From positions 46,797,357 to 46,861,356 of the forward strand of contig NC_088781.1 of the NCBI RefSeq assembly GCF_958450345.1: 64,000 nt of DNA, written 5' to 3'. The notes under the pieces were generated by a model. The model saw only the letters and a program-made list of their open reading frames with translations, was not told the origin of the DNA and did not search any database. This DNA comes from Calliphora vicina. Lineage: Eukaryota > Arthropoda > Insecta > Diptera > Calliphoridae. Shown here in pieces: positions 35,815 to 46,869 of this stretch. How positions within the stretch are numbered: position 1 is the stretch's first letter; the number at the start of each line of letters is the position of its first letter. A program made the position numbers and the translations under genes.

Positions 35815-36518
35815 TATCAAGCCCGACCATATAATACCCTACACTGAGTAAAAGAGAAAAAACATTTTTCTTTTAAAATTTCAATAATTTATATTTTTGA
35901 GTGATTTTCGGAAGTGGGTCTTATATGGGGGCTATGACCAATTATGGACCGATCACCAGGAAATTAGGTCGTGTGATTTATGTCTATATTAAAGTTAACT
36001 ACGTTGAATTTTCTGTGTATACCAACATTTTTAAGCGATTTATGCACGTTAAAGAGATTTTCGGAAGCGGGTCTATATGGGAGCTGTGACTAATTATGGA
36101 CCGATCATAACAAAATTTGGTAACATGACTTTGGTATATATAAAACTTATTTGGAGCGGAATTTGTGGAGATACATATATAAATTAAACATTTATGACCG
36201 ATAAAGTCCAATTTCGGAAGGACATTTGTATGGGGGCTAGGTGAAATAATGGACCGATTTCAGCCAGATTCAATAATAATAATATGTACCAAATTTTATC
36301 GAAATATCTTCAAAATTGCGACCTGTACTCTGAGCACAAGGTTTACATGGACAGCCAGCCGACCAGCTAGCCAGCCAGACGGACGGACATCGTTTAATCG
36401 AAAGTGATTCTAAGTCGATCGGTATACTTTAAGGTGGGTGTTACACTAATATTTTTGGGCATTACAAACATTTTCACAAACGCATTATACCCTCCCCTCC
36501 ATGGTGGTGTAGGGTATA
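35815..36518 (-). mobile_element. Family A Helentron-like element
   Basis: Reverse orientation from half of the 3' hairpin (aagcccgaccat) and ataccctacact through the full body to ggtggtgtagggtata. The terminal cttacttgtt is missing. Body close to the 21519 copy. Confidence 0.85.
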
Positions 36519-36819
36519 AAAACCAGTAAGTTATGAGCTCTAGAAAGTTATAAAATCAGAGGCGATCGACTTTGACACCCTGTACATCACCTTGTTATAT
36601 ATTAGGGTGGTCACAATTTCCATTATATGAAAGCTTATGTCATTCTGTACGATTCGTTCCCAGTTTATTTTTTAATTGGACCAGTAGCTTAGAATATACA
36701 GATTTATTAAAATTGTTTCCCGATCGACTTCATTGTACACAGTAACGTATGAACAACATTATATACAAGCCATAATAAAAATATTAATCATACGCCATAG
36801 TAGCTACTATACCATTTTT

Positions 36820-37915
36820 CATTGAAATTGAGAAAATTCCAAATGAAATTGAGAATTTCCATTTCAGATTGAGAAAATTCCAAATGAAATTGAGAATTTC
36901 CATTTCAGATTGAGACAATTCCAAATGAAATTGAGAATTTCCATTTTAAATTGAGAAAATTTCAATTGAAATTGAGAATTTCCATTTGAAATTGAGATAT
37001 TCAGTTTAAATTGAGAAAATTCCAAATGAAATTGAAATTGAGAAAATTCCAAATGAAATTGGGAAAATTCTAAATAAAATTTAGAAATATTATATAAATT
37101 ATTTTAAACTAAAAAGAACAAAATTAACAATTATATCAGATGTGGAAAGATGTTGTTTTGTCGTAGAAAACATGGTTGGTCTTGTGTTGGATCCCGAACA
37201 GTTCTTTTGATACCTACTTCCCGTGGCCCGACATCCACCTGATAGGTGCAATTGGTACCGCAGACATTTTTCAAATGGGTCAAAATATAACGAATGGGTC
37301 AAAAGTGTTGATAGCAAGAGGTGGGTAATCAGTTATCTGAACTCGTTTTGGTATGCGACAATGCCCCTTGCCACAATCGTTTATGTGAAATTTTCGACAA
37401 CTCTCCAGCAACACTTTTACCATTGAGTCCCTATTCACCAATGCTTAACCCTATTGAAATAATTTGGTCCAAAATCAAAAATATTGTGAAGTCAAAAATG
37501 AATATACCAACCGTAAATCCTTCAAATGTAGGAGAGCAGAGGATTTTATATCTTCAAGAATTAATTAACGATTCCAAGTCCTATATAACTATGTACTGGA
37601 GATTGAAGTAAAGCTATACAACATACAACATCATTCCACCAAAGCGCTTTTGAATTGCAAGATATGCCTGTTGGTCAATAAGACTGTGTACATATGTGTT
37701 TTGTTTAATTTATATTATAATATTTATTTATGTAGAGTAAAATAAAATTTTCTCAATTTCATTTGGAATGTTCTTAATTTCAATTAGAATTTTCCCAATT
37801 TCATTTGGAATTTTCTCAATTTCAAATGGAAATTCTCAATTTCAATTGGAATTTTCTCAATTTGAAATGGAAATTCTCAATTTAATTTGGAATTTTCTCA
37901 ATTTGAACTGGACTT
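36820..37915 (+). mobile_element. IS630-type element with tandem-repeat inverted ends
   Basis: The left flank (36820-37080) consists of repeats alternating attgagaaaattccaaatga and attgagaatttccatttc. The right flank (about 37748-37910) consists of the complementary repeats (tctcaatttcatttggaat and variants). Between them lies a transposase remnant. The inverted ends are therefore multi-unit arrays of ~20-bp repeats, as in some foldback elements. No TSD resolved. Confidence 0.7.
37140..37611 (+). pseudogene. IS630/Tc1-superfamily (DDE_3-like) transposase C-terminal remnant
   Basis: 37140-37260 (frameshifted) resembles the segment after the first catalytic Asp, with RRKHGWSCVGSRTVLLIPTS followed by RGP. 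After a frameshift, the frame 37321-37611 has LVLVCDNAPCHNRLCEIF (second Asp), LPLSPYSPMLNPIEIIWSKI (third residue Glu) and runs to a stop at 37611. This is the common DNAPCH...SPMLNPIE...WSKIK signature. The N-terminal DNA-binding part and the first Asp are not recognised. Inactive remnant. Confidence 0.8.
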
Positions 37916-37917
37916 CT

Positions 37918-38815
37918 TACCTTTTTTTCCCCTGTTCATGTCCATAGGTAGCAAACCGCTCAAAATTCAAGGAAACAATCAACTACAAAAATCTACCTAA
38001 GATCTCAGTAAACAACTTTCTAGAACATATGAACTTCCTAGGAATGATTCTTAACATTCTTAGGTAGAAAAAACTAAAGGAATTAAGTATTAAACTATTA
38101 AATTAGTATAAACTAATGCATACTTTTAGGCAGCTCTAAAAAATTTATTTCGATTTTTTTTTTAAGTTTTTTGCGATTTTGATCTTGAAAATGAAGTTTT
38201 TTTGATTTTATATGTTCACAACTTTTGTTCTTTAAGACATGGGCTTCAACTTTTCTTCAGAGAGTAAATCAAAATTCCGAACTGTTTGCAAGATATGAGC
38301 CTGAGAAAATGGTCACTTTTTTTTGCAAAAATGACAACGAGGCTCCAAATCTTTATTCAAACTTTGAATGATTAAATTTTTGTTAAATCAAATCATTTAC
38401 AAAATTAATTGAAAAAACCTTTTTGTACTAGATTTTAATTGAAGAAAAATTTAGTCATTTTGAATTTTGAAGCTATTTTGTTATGGAAACTTAAAGAAAT
38501 TAGAATGATTCAATAAGAAATAAATTGTATAAATAATGAATTCTCTTTTTAAATTTTCATACGAAAAACCCCAAATAAATAATAATAATAAGCGGTCTAT
38601 TATTGCCAAGATATAAGCAAAAAACTGTAAAAAACTCTTCACTGTCTTTGGTGAAAAAAAAAACAGAGTTCTAACTTGTTTTCTATGTAATCTTTGGGTC
38701 CCTATAACAAAAAGTGCATGACTTTGGGCAAAACTGGGAGACACGGGTCTTTTTTTTAGGTCTTTTATCACGTACTGGTGTCCGTATATGGTTATATTTC
38801 CATGCCTTAACAAAT
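37918..38815 (-). repeat. Repeat family C (longer copy)
   Basis: Starts acctttttttcccctgttca and tccataggtagcaaacc, the reverse complement of one edge of the 23858 copy. Later parts share cgattttgatcttgaaaatg, cagagagtaaatcaa, tgcatgactttgggcaaaac and cacgtactggtgtccgtata with that copy but on the same strand, so the two copies differ in arrangement. No coding domain recognised. Confidence 0.65.
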
Positions 38816-40054
38816 TACATACAATTTATTAGATACATCAAAATGATAACAGAATTTTCTCTATAGCATTATATAATTGAAATACCAAGACCTCTACAGT
38901 ATGCCTTAACAAGACATATAGAAAAACTTTAAATTTCTTTAAAATTTAAACATCAGCTGTCACTTTTTTTCTCCTATACCTCTCAAAAAGTTGATACCTA
39001 AAAAAAAGAAACATTAAACTTGGCTTACATTTACATTTAGCACAAGTCCATATGAATCTCATGTGTTACTTAAAACCACATTAATGTATATTACCGCTGT
39101 AAAATAAATTATATTTATTCATACGCATTCATATTGTTGAGAATAAAATAAAATCCTATAACATGATTGAACTGATGATAGTATATTGAATGTATTGTAT
39201 GGGTTTTATTATATATTTTCTAATTTGATTGTTATTTAATTTATGCAATTGTTTTTTCTATAACCATAAATATATGCATGTATACCAACATAAAAAACAA
39301 TAAATAAATAATAATAATGTTTTATAATACCTAAACCAACAAAAAAAAAATATATAAACAATTTCTGTAGCATATATTTAGGAAATATGAATTTTTATGT
39401 ATCTACTAGTTATATTCATACGGATGTGTGTGCATTAATAAACATTATTTGCATACTTTAGGGCATATAACTACAACTACATTCAATATTCAATAATGTA
39501 CACGCACGTATTCACATCTACATTTAAATATAAATGCAAATCAATAATTTGTATTTTTAAATATTTATAGAACATAAAACAAAAGAAAGAAAGAAGCTGA
39601 AATAAAAATAATAAATAGATAAAACATAAAAAGTGTAATGTATGTAAAATATTTTAGCAGCTTAAGACTTATTAAACATAACATAACACAACAAAAACAA
39701 TAGAGCAAAGAGCAAAAGAAAAGTGTTGTTTTTCTATTTACATAATCATTTCTTTTGCTCTCTTTAATGTGTTGGAGTGTTGTTTTTCACACCACACAGA
39801 AACACCAGCAGCAACAACAAATGCTTGCTAGAATTAAGTCTCTGTTGGCTTTTGTGTTCGTTTTTCTGCTGTTTAATTAAATTTCTTTCATTTGACTAAG
39901 ACTCTAATTGATTTGTGTTGAAGAACAATTTTTTTAGCTTTTAATTAACATTAACATTCCTCATGTACTGAGTACAGGTATTTGAATTTAAGTTTGCCAA
40001 ATAGTTTTTCAAGTTTTTGTTCAGGTATTTGAAAATACTTGCTGAGTATCACAT
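38816..40054. other. Intergenic, no gene seen
   Basis: AT-rich with AACAACA/CAGCAACAA simple sequence near 39800. No gene or repeat recognised. Confidence 0.5.
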
Positions 40055-40311
40055 ATAGAAGTCGATGAGATATGTATGCGGCTGAGCCGAATCTTCTATA
40101 TCCTTCAGCAAATTATACTTTAAAATAAAAAACTTAAATATTTTTCGGATATGAACAAGATTTTATGGCAATAATTTTTTTAAATTTCTTAATTTATTTT
40201 TTTTTAATTTAAAAATGTTTTGACAAAAAAATTAAAAAAAAACATTTTTACCCAATGTACCTTATATACGCCATTGAAATCCAGATATACATAGATAAGA
40301 AATTTTTGGAC
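40055..40311 (-). mobile_element. Family B Helentron-like element, 3' fragment
   Basis: Reverse orientation: gcggctgagccgaatcttct (hairpin), ttcagcaaattatacttta, an A/T-rich tract and cttatatacgccattgaaa. It is truncated where the mariner begins. Confidence 0.7.
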
Positions 40312-41045
40312 TAAAATTCAACAAGAGCTTGCGAAATCATTGGGAGCTATTTAATTGGCGATTTCAAAACGTTTGCGAACAGTAGGTTTCATCCAAAGGC
40401 ACAGAAATTGGGTACCATACGAATTGAAGCTGAGAAACCTTGAAAGACGATTTTCCTGACCGAAATGATGCTTGAACGCTATAAAAAAAACATTTTTGCA
40501 CCAGATCATTACTTGCAATGAAAAATGGATCCTGTACTATAACCCTAAGCATAGGAGATCGTATGTGAAGCCCGGCTAACCAGCCGAATCGACACCAAAG
40601 CCAAATATCCATGGAGCTAAGGTAATGCTCTGTATTTGATGGGCCAAAAGGGTGTTGTCTATTAAGAGCTGCTGAAATCTGGCCGAAAATCGCATAGAAT
40701 ATGCAGACATGAAACCGTAATTTTCCATCATTACAACTATAGGACACATATCGCAATACATGTTAAAAACTATTTACAATGAAGTGGTTGGGAAATTTTG
40801 TCTCACCCGTCTTATAGTTTAGACCTTGCCCAGTCCGACTATTATTTGTTTCGATCGATGCAGAATGCTGTCTCTGGGATACACTTCACTTCTGAACAGA
40901 GTATCCGAAATTGGCTTGATTCTTTCTTGGTCTCAAAAGATGAGCAGGTCTTTTGGAGCGGAATCTATATGTTGCCAGAAAGATGGGAAAAGGTAACAAT
41001 GGCTAACAGCTCAAAGATGGAACTGTTCCTTCTTTGCAGCTAACA
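40312..41045 (+). pseudogene. mariner transposase pseudogene (copy 3)
   Basis: Plus-strand mariner codons. RHRNWVPYELKLRNLERRF near 40400 is followed by TCNEKWILYYNPKHRRSYVK near 40510, where the first catalytic Asp is Asn. Near 40730 is a degraded second motif (YNYRTHIA in place of DNARPH). The frame at 40798-41043 has SYSLDLAQSDYYLFRSMQNA and FTSEQSIRNWLDSFL. The N-terminal third is missing. Two of three catalytic positions are altered, so it is inactive. It is followed after ~140 bp by a DD37E transposon. Confidence 0.85.
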
Positions 41046-42659
41046 TAAGGAGTGAGATCGAAAAAACCTTAACACACGTTTTTCCTTAGTATTATTTGAT
41101 TTTTTTTTAGCAAGTTACCTTTGAAAAGTATGTCAGTTATTAGGTTTAATGTCAACTATGGTCATTTGTTGTTAATCTGATTAAAATGAGTGACAAGAAA
41201 AAATGTCTACTATAATTATTAAATACTTTCAAAAAAACCCAACTTGGTCGTACAAAAAGTTGGCCAAACAAAGGTCTGCCATCAAACTGATTCCAATGAT
41301 ATTAAACAGTATCGGGAGATGGTCCACATGATGTTTCTAAAGCCAATAAATAGAAAACATTTTCAAAAGAGCTCCCAACACATCCACTAGGAAAGCAGGC
41401 CGGTTAGCTCAGTACTCGGACTATTAGGTACGAAAAGTTAAAGCAAATGCAGGTTTAAAAACATACAAGGCACAAAAAGTTCCTGATTGGAACTCTGTTA
41501 AAAACTTAGAGGCCAAAGACAGAGTAAGGAAATTGAAGTAAAATTTTATACAAAAAATACACGTGCTGCATAATGAATGACGAAATGTACGTATAACATT
41601 TTTTTCGCAGCTTCTGGGTCAATTTATATACCCTACAGCACCATAGTGGGGAGGGTATATTGGGTTAGTGCTGATGTTTGTAGTTTTTTTCCTTATTATT
41701 GTTGTTTGCCTTAATTATGCGATCAAATGTTCTTGGTGCTATTTTAAGTGGAAGATTCGTAAGAAATTTGTTTTTAAAAAAATTACCAAAAATAAAATAT
41801 TATCAATTTTAGTTTTTTTTTTTCAACCAAAGTTACGTTTCTAATAGTAACATCTCAATTTACTGCAAGTTTTTCTATTTGAATCAATAAATTTCATCAC
41901 TTTTAAAGATGCCCAAGGGAACTTTTTTATCCGATCAAGAAAAAATTCAAATTAAATTTTTTCACGACCAAGGATGTTCCAATAGAGAAATTGGACGTAA
42001 AATCGATCCATCGGAAAGTGTGGTGCGAAATTTCTTGAAGAAAGTTCAAAATTATGGTGTTCGCAAACCTACAAAGGGAAATACAAAAGTAACAAGAAGA
42101 CAACTTAATCTAATAAAACAAGAAGCAACCCGCAACAAATTGAATTCCACACAAATAAAGAATAAATTGAATCTTCCAGTGACTTCCAAACACGTTGCAC
42201 ACATTTTACGAAACGATGAAGACATAAAATGGAAAAAGCCGAAATGTAAACCAATGCTAACAAAGCACCATAAAGAAAATCGTCTAAAATTCGCAAGAAA
42301 ATATACGAAATGGACAGATGAGTGGAAAAAAGTAATTTTCTCTGACGAAAAAAAAATTTATTTAGACGGTCCTGACTCATACTATTAGCACGATTTGAGA
42401 TCAAACGATGTTCGGATGTCAAAACGTAATTTTGGTGGTGGCAGTGTTATGGTTTGGGCAGCGTTTGCTGCAGTTGGCAAGTCGAAAATATGTTTTGTTC
42501 CGACAAAAATGAATAGTGCGATTTATAACGAACTGTTGGAAGATGCTCTTCTCTCATTTATGAAGGAAAAAATGTATGAAGATTGCATATTCCAACAAGA
42601 TAATGCTGCAATCCATGTTTCTAAGCAATCGAAATCTTGGTTTAATGATCATAGCATTC

Positions 42660-45622
42660 CACAGTAGACCAAATGCCCAATCTAGCGCGAAATTGGTCGA
42701 GAAATTGTATGTTTTAAAAATACAATTTGTATCGATTTTACGCTTCTTATGTTCCCAGTGTGCTTAACGGTAATTTTTATTTTTTGTTTCCTACCAAATT
42801 AACAACGCTGTATGCAGTCAAACATAAGCAATTATTTCAAATAAAAACTTCGGCAAAATCGGTAGAGACGCGTTGTTAGTTTCAAGTGTTTTTTTTATAA
42901 TTGTGAGAAGGTAATTGATACTTTTTTTTTATTATTTTTTTAACTACAAGATATGCTTAAATAACTGTGTATATGTGTAGCAAGTTTGTCACGTGGTTCG
43001 CCAGAAAATTTCAATTGAATGTATGCCTCTTTTGAAGTTATTTTTGAAAAAATCTTGAATTTTATTAAAGTTTTTAATTACTACTCCCGCTTACTTCTGT
43101 AGTTATTTTATATATGTTAGAAAGAATAGTTCCTAAGGTTCAAAATAATAAAAAAATTGACTGCCACTTTTTGCCCCTTTCCTTGTTATTCGTCGAAATG
43201 TCAATATTGAGACGCGAATTGTTCAATATCTGGGTAAACATTCATGATAACAAAAATAAATTTGATACCATTATAGAATATGTAATGGGAAAAATCGGAT
43301 TACACAAACAACAAAAAAGTGTGGAATATAATAAAGTGAAGCATGTTTTATATAAATTTGTCCATGATCTGTGCGAGAAATGGAAAAGTGTGAATAGAAC
43401 GAGGCAAACATTCGAAGCGAAATATGAAAAGTGGTTAAATAGTGACTTAGTTTTTGTAATTTCTGAAACTAATTCTGAAGTTCCTGGAACATCTGTCCCC
43501 GTTACTCATGCACCAAAAAAAGATTATTCTGAAAAAAGTAAGAGAGCACAACTATTAGATGTTTCTTCGCTTGTAAATTCTAAGTCGTGTGATGAATTGG
43601 TTAATGCAGCAAAAGTTGGTTTATATAAATCTGGAAAAAGAGATGCTGCGAAAATGTTGAAGGAATTGGCTGCCTCTCCAACGAGAGCAAACAAAATTAA
43701 AAAACAAATTTTTGATCCACCTGAAATGCCTATACCGTATACTCCTGAAGAGGCGTTGGCTTAATTTGTGGACGGAGACTATAGCAAACATACTTATAAG
43801 TTAATGCAAATGGGCGCAAAAAACCAAATTCAAACATATATCCTACATATCATGTTATACAATCTGCGAAAGAAAAGTGTTATCCCAGAAATATGACATT
43901 TTCAGATGTTTCAGGAGAGGTTCCTTTGCAATATTTTGTCAATAAAACTGCTGAAAGGTTAGTATACCTTCAAAGTGACATACTGGAACAAACAAAATCA
44001 CCTGAAATTTTTTTGACATACAAATGGGGATGTGATGGTAGTAGTGGTCATTCCAACTATAAGCAAAAATTTAACGATACTAATGCTAATAATTCAGACC
44101 AACATCTTTTTGCAGTATGTCTCGTTCCCTTACAGCTTAAAGCTAATAATGTTTTTTTATGGCAAAATCCACGACCATCATCTACACGTTTTTGTAGACC
44201 TATCAAGCTTATTTTTGAAAAGGAAACCAAATCTTTAATAAAACAAGAAATTACAATAGTTGAAAATCAAATATCCGCAATCCAGCCAACAAAAATAAAT
44301 TTAAAAAATGAAGAAAATGAAGGTACATCATCATTTTTTGTTGACAATGATTGATGGAAAGATTTTCAGCACTATTTCAGACTCGTCATCCCAAGTGTGT
44401 GGTATATGTGGAGCAAAACCGAGTATAATGAACAAGTTAGATGCAATTGGAAATCTTCCATGTGATGAAAATCTATATAAGTTCGGAATTTCTGTTTTGC
44501 ATGCCTGGATACGATGTCTAGAGTGTATTTTACACATTTCGTATAAGGTTGTAATAAAAAAGTGGAGACCTTGTAATACTGAAGAAAGAGAAAAAGTTGA
44601 AAACCAAAAAAAGGCCGTAAAAGAAAAAATTAAATCAGAAATTCATTTATTGGTCGATGCCCCAAAACCTGGAATGGGATCAACGAACGACGGAAACACG
44701 GCTAGACGATTTTTTAGTCAATCGTCCTTAGCGTCAAGTTTAACTGGAGTAAGCGAGGTTTTAATAAAGAGACTGCAAATCATTTTAAGCACAATATCCT
44801 GTGGATATACGATAAATATTGAAGCTTTTCGCCGATACTTATCAGAAACAGCCAAAATATATGTAGACTTATATCCCTGGTACTATATGCCTCCTAGTCT
44901 GCACAAAATACTTATACATGGCGCGGATATAATTCAACAATTTTCTTTACCGATCGGCATGTTATCAGAAGAGGCCTTACAGTCTAGAAATAAAGACATT
45001 AGAAATGTACGCGAATTTCATACTCGAAAGAGTTCCCGAGAAAAAACCATGCAACATTTATTTCAATCTTTAATAGTATCATCGGATCCCATTATATCAT
45101 CAATTTCAAAAAAGCCGTTCCAATATCGAAAATCGGAGTCTATTTGTTCCGATGTTGCATCCTTGCTTTCAGAACCCTTCATACCAGAAACCGAAAACGA
45201 TATTGCAGAAGACTATTCAAGTGATGAAAGCAGTGAATAACTAATAAATAAACTCTTTGTAAAACGAAATGCAAAGTATTTTTTTATAAAGTTGAAATGA
45301 AAAGTATTTTATTTTTATAATGTTTATATATGTATGTGTATTTTCTAAATAACTCTTTTTTAAAACTAAATGAAATGTTATTTTTTTTATTTAAGTTATG
45401 TGTATTTTTATTTTTTTATTTAATATAAATAAAAAAGGTAATAAAAAAGTTTATTTTCACACATTGTATTTTATTATAATTAGTGCCACGCCCCTTTAAA
45501 TATCACCCACATTTGTTAGATCATTTAATTTTCGAGTCAAATTCCAAATTTCAGATTTCTAAGTGCTTTCAAAGTCGATTTAAACCCTCTTGCGCGCTAG
45601 ATTGAGCATTTGGTCCACTGTG
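42660..45622 (+). mobile_element. Transib-family transposon (RAG1-related), 2963 bp
   Basis: The right end, read inward, starts CACAGTGGACCAAATGC; the left end starts CACAGTAGACCAAATGC. The ~30-bp inverted repeats differ at about two positions and extend through CAATCTAGCGCG. CATTC (42655-42659 and 45623-45627) is a perfect 5-bp target duplication, and the uninterrupted sequence in sibling Tc1-like copies has one CATTC at this spot. The heptamer CACAGTG is identical to the V(D)J recombination signal heptamer; I see no clear nonamer at 12 or 23 bp. 5-bp duplications and CAC-starting ends are hallmarks of Transib/RAG transposases. Confidence 0.92.
43114..45240 (+). pseudogene. Transib transposase (RAG1-core-like), three disruptions
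   Basis: Three collinear pieces. 43114-43764 is the N-terminal region (216 codons), ended by TAA; similar sequence (FVDGDYSKHTYKLMQMGAKN) continues in frame to about 43822, where a frameshift occurs. 43893-44354 has KWGCDGSSGHSNYKQKF with the likely first catalytic Asp at 44034, then LFAVCLVPLQL and FLWQNPRPSSTRFCRPI. After a frameshift near 44330, 44308-45240 has MIDGK (likely second Asp, 44353), CGIC (zinc pair), HAWIRCLECILHISY, PPSLHKILIHG (H-x4-H) and LPIGMLSEEALQSRNK with the likely catalytic Glu near 44968. The order D, D, CxxC, HxxxxH, E mirrors the RAG1 core. The Transib assignment is from remembered family features; the ends support it independently. Light damage suggests recent inactivation or assembly errors. 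Confidence 0.88.
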
Positions 45623-46869
45623 CATTCCTCTGTTGGACTGGCCGGCTTGTAGTCCGGACTTAAACCCAATGGAGAACTTGTGGGGATACATGGCCCGTAA
45701 AGTTTATGCAAATAATGTCCAGAATGAAAGCATAATGACTGTGACAAAGCTGAAACTAAAAATTAAACAAGTCTGGGAGGAAATTGATTGCGATCTGCTT
45801 AAAAAATTAGTGGCATCAATGCCAGAACGTATTTTTGAAACAATCCATAACAAAGGATCATCCACACATTATTAATAATGCTACAGTGGCCCATAAATTA
45901 AAGTGCGTTTATAGGAAAATTCCCTTAAAAATGGTTGTTAATCTCGAAAATTCAGTAAAAAAATAAATAAATAAAGTACAAATGAATTTTTTTGTAAAGA
46001 ATATTTGAAGTGAAGTCTTAAATAATTTAATAAACTAATTTATAGCCCCTAAATATGTTCATGTTTAATTTTTACAATCTTTTTAAAAAAAAGTAGTGTG
46101 CGTTTATAGGAAAGTGCACCAGTGTATATACAAAAGTCATGTCACTAAATTTTATAACGATCGGTCCATAATTAGTCATAGCTCCAATACAATGCCCACT
46201 TCCGAAAATCATTTTAATGAGTGTAGATTTCTTAAAAATGTTGGTATTCAAATAAAACTCAACACAAATAGGTTTCATATATGCAGAAGTCAGGCCAACT
46301 AATTTAATTGCGATTGGTCCATAATTATATTGGTGTACGGTATCATATGGTCAGGCTCTCTAACTTGTTTATGTTGCAGATGCTCGAGGGAATGTTGAAG
46401 AAAAGTTTAGGATCCAAAAGCAGACAATTTTCCCAAAAAGTTCTTGGTAGGGCAAGCAATATGCAGTTGCGGCAAAAGAAGCCAAACACTTGATACAAGG
46501 GGCTCTATAAGTACCGAAATTTACATCAAGAAATGTTTACAAAAGAGGATGTGTCCATTCATAAGACTTCTTAATGTGTCTACTTATTTTTGGCCTGATT
46601 TTACATCCTGTCACTAGGTTAAGCAAGGTGTTGAGGCGAACAAGAACAATAATGTGGTATTTGTACCAAGAGTGGCAAATCCTCCAAACTGCCTGGAGCT
46701 AAGGCCAGTGGAGAGTATTGGGTTCTTGTTAAAAGAGAATTGAAGAGCACAAAAAAGGTGTCCAAAAGTGTGGTAGATTTTAAACGGAGATGGACTATCT
46801 GCTCGAACATAGTGACAGAAGGCTCTACAAAAACCTTAATAGAATCTTCTTAAATTCATCACTATTGAT

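Larger units (their letters stand above)
41909..45875 (+). pseudogene. Tc1-like transposase (copy 3), one amber codon plus Transib insertion
   Basis: The best-preserved member of the family. It starts MPKGTFLSDQEKIQIKFF at 41909 (HTH with NREIGRKI; second HTH around ATRNKLNSTQIKNKLNL), then VIFSDEKKIYLDGPDSYY (first Asp). A TAG replaces the Trp codon at 42386-42388, next to a small deletion. The same frame continues to FQQDNAAIHVSKQ (second Asp) and is cut by the Transib insertion. It resumes at 45633 with WPACSPDLNPMENLWGYMAR (Glu) and ends at 45875. DD34E spacing. HTH domains bind the terminal repeats; the DDE core cuts and joins DNA. Related full-length proteins are ~340 residues. Confidence 0.9.
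41684..46124 (+). mobile_element. Tc1-like (DD34E) element, copy 3, hosting a Transib element
   Basis: The left terminal repeat is missing; recognisable sequence starts at ttattgttgtttgccttaat. The right end is gtgcgtttataggaaagtgc then accagtg, followed by TA. It is inserted in family A and interrupted at 42660 by the Transib element. Sequence from 45628 continues exactly where 42659 stops. Confidence 0.88.
41626..46369 (+). mobile_element. Family A Helentron-like element hosting Tc1-like copy 3
   Basis: The 5' piece (41626 to about 41683) is atataccctacagcaccata followed by gtggggagggtat. The 3' piece (46127-46369) begins in the body (tacaaaagtcatgtcactaa) and ends ggtgtacggtatc, hairpin remnant and aacttgtt. 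Excision restores aatttt in the DD37E frame with no target duplication. Most of the 5' body was lost with the left end of the Tc1-like insert. Confidence 0.8.
41188..46860 (+). pseudogene. DD37E Tc1/mariner transposase pseudogene, split by a nest of three elements
   Basis: The N-terminal half (41188-41625) starts MSDKKK and contains a recognisable linker around 41440-41540 with QKVPDWNSVKNLEAKDR, broken by frameshifts. After removing 41626-46369 the reading joins as QLLGQFYVADARGNVEEKF. It continues with FRIQKQTIFPKKF, KRMCPFIR, FWPDFTSCH (second Asp), NNNVVFVP and ANPPNCLELRPVE (Glu). I count 37 residues between the second Asp and that Glu. Stops and frameshifts make it inactive. The exact rejoining proves that the nest entered this gene. 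Confidence 0.82.

Noticed and set aside
43765..43892. Intron between the first two Transib coding pieces
   Set aside because: Transposase-like residues continue through the gap after one stop and one frameshift, so lesions explain it better than splicing.
42660..45622. P-element or hAT identity for the insertion in Tc1-like copy 3
   Set aside because: Reading the duplication as 7 or 8 bp needs mismatched flanks. A 5-bp CATTC duplication with CAC-starting ends fits perfectly and agrees with the Transib-like coding pieces.
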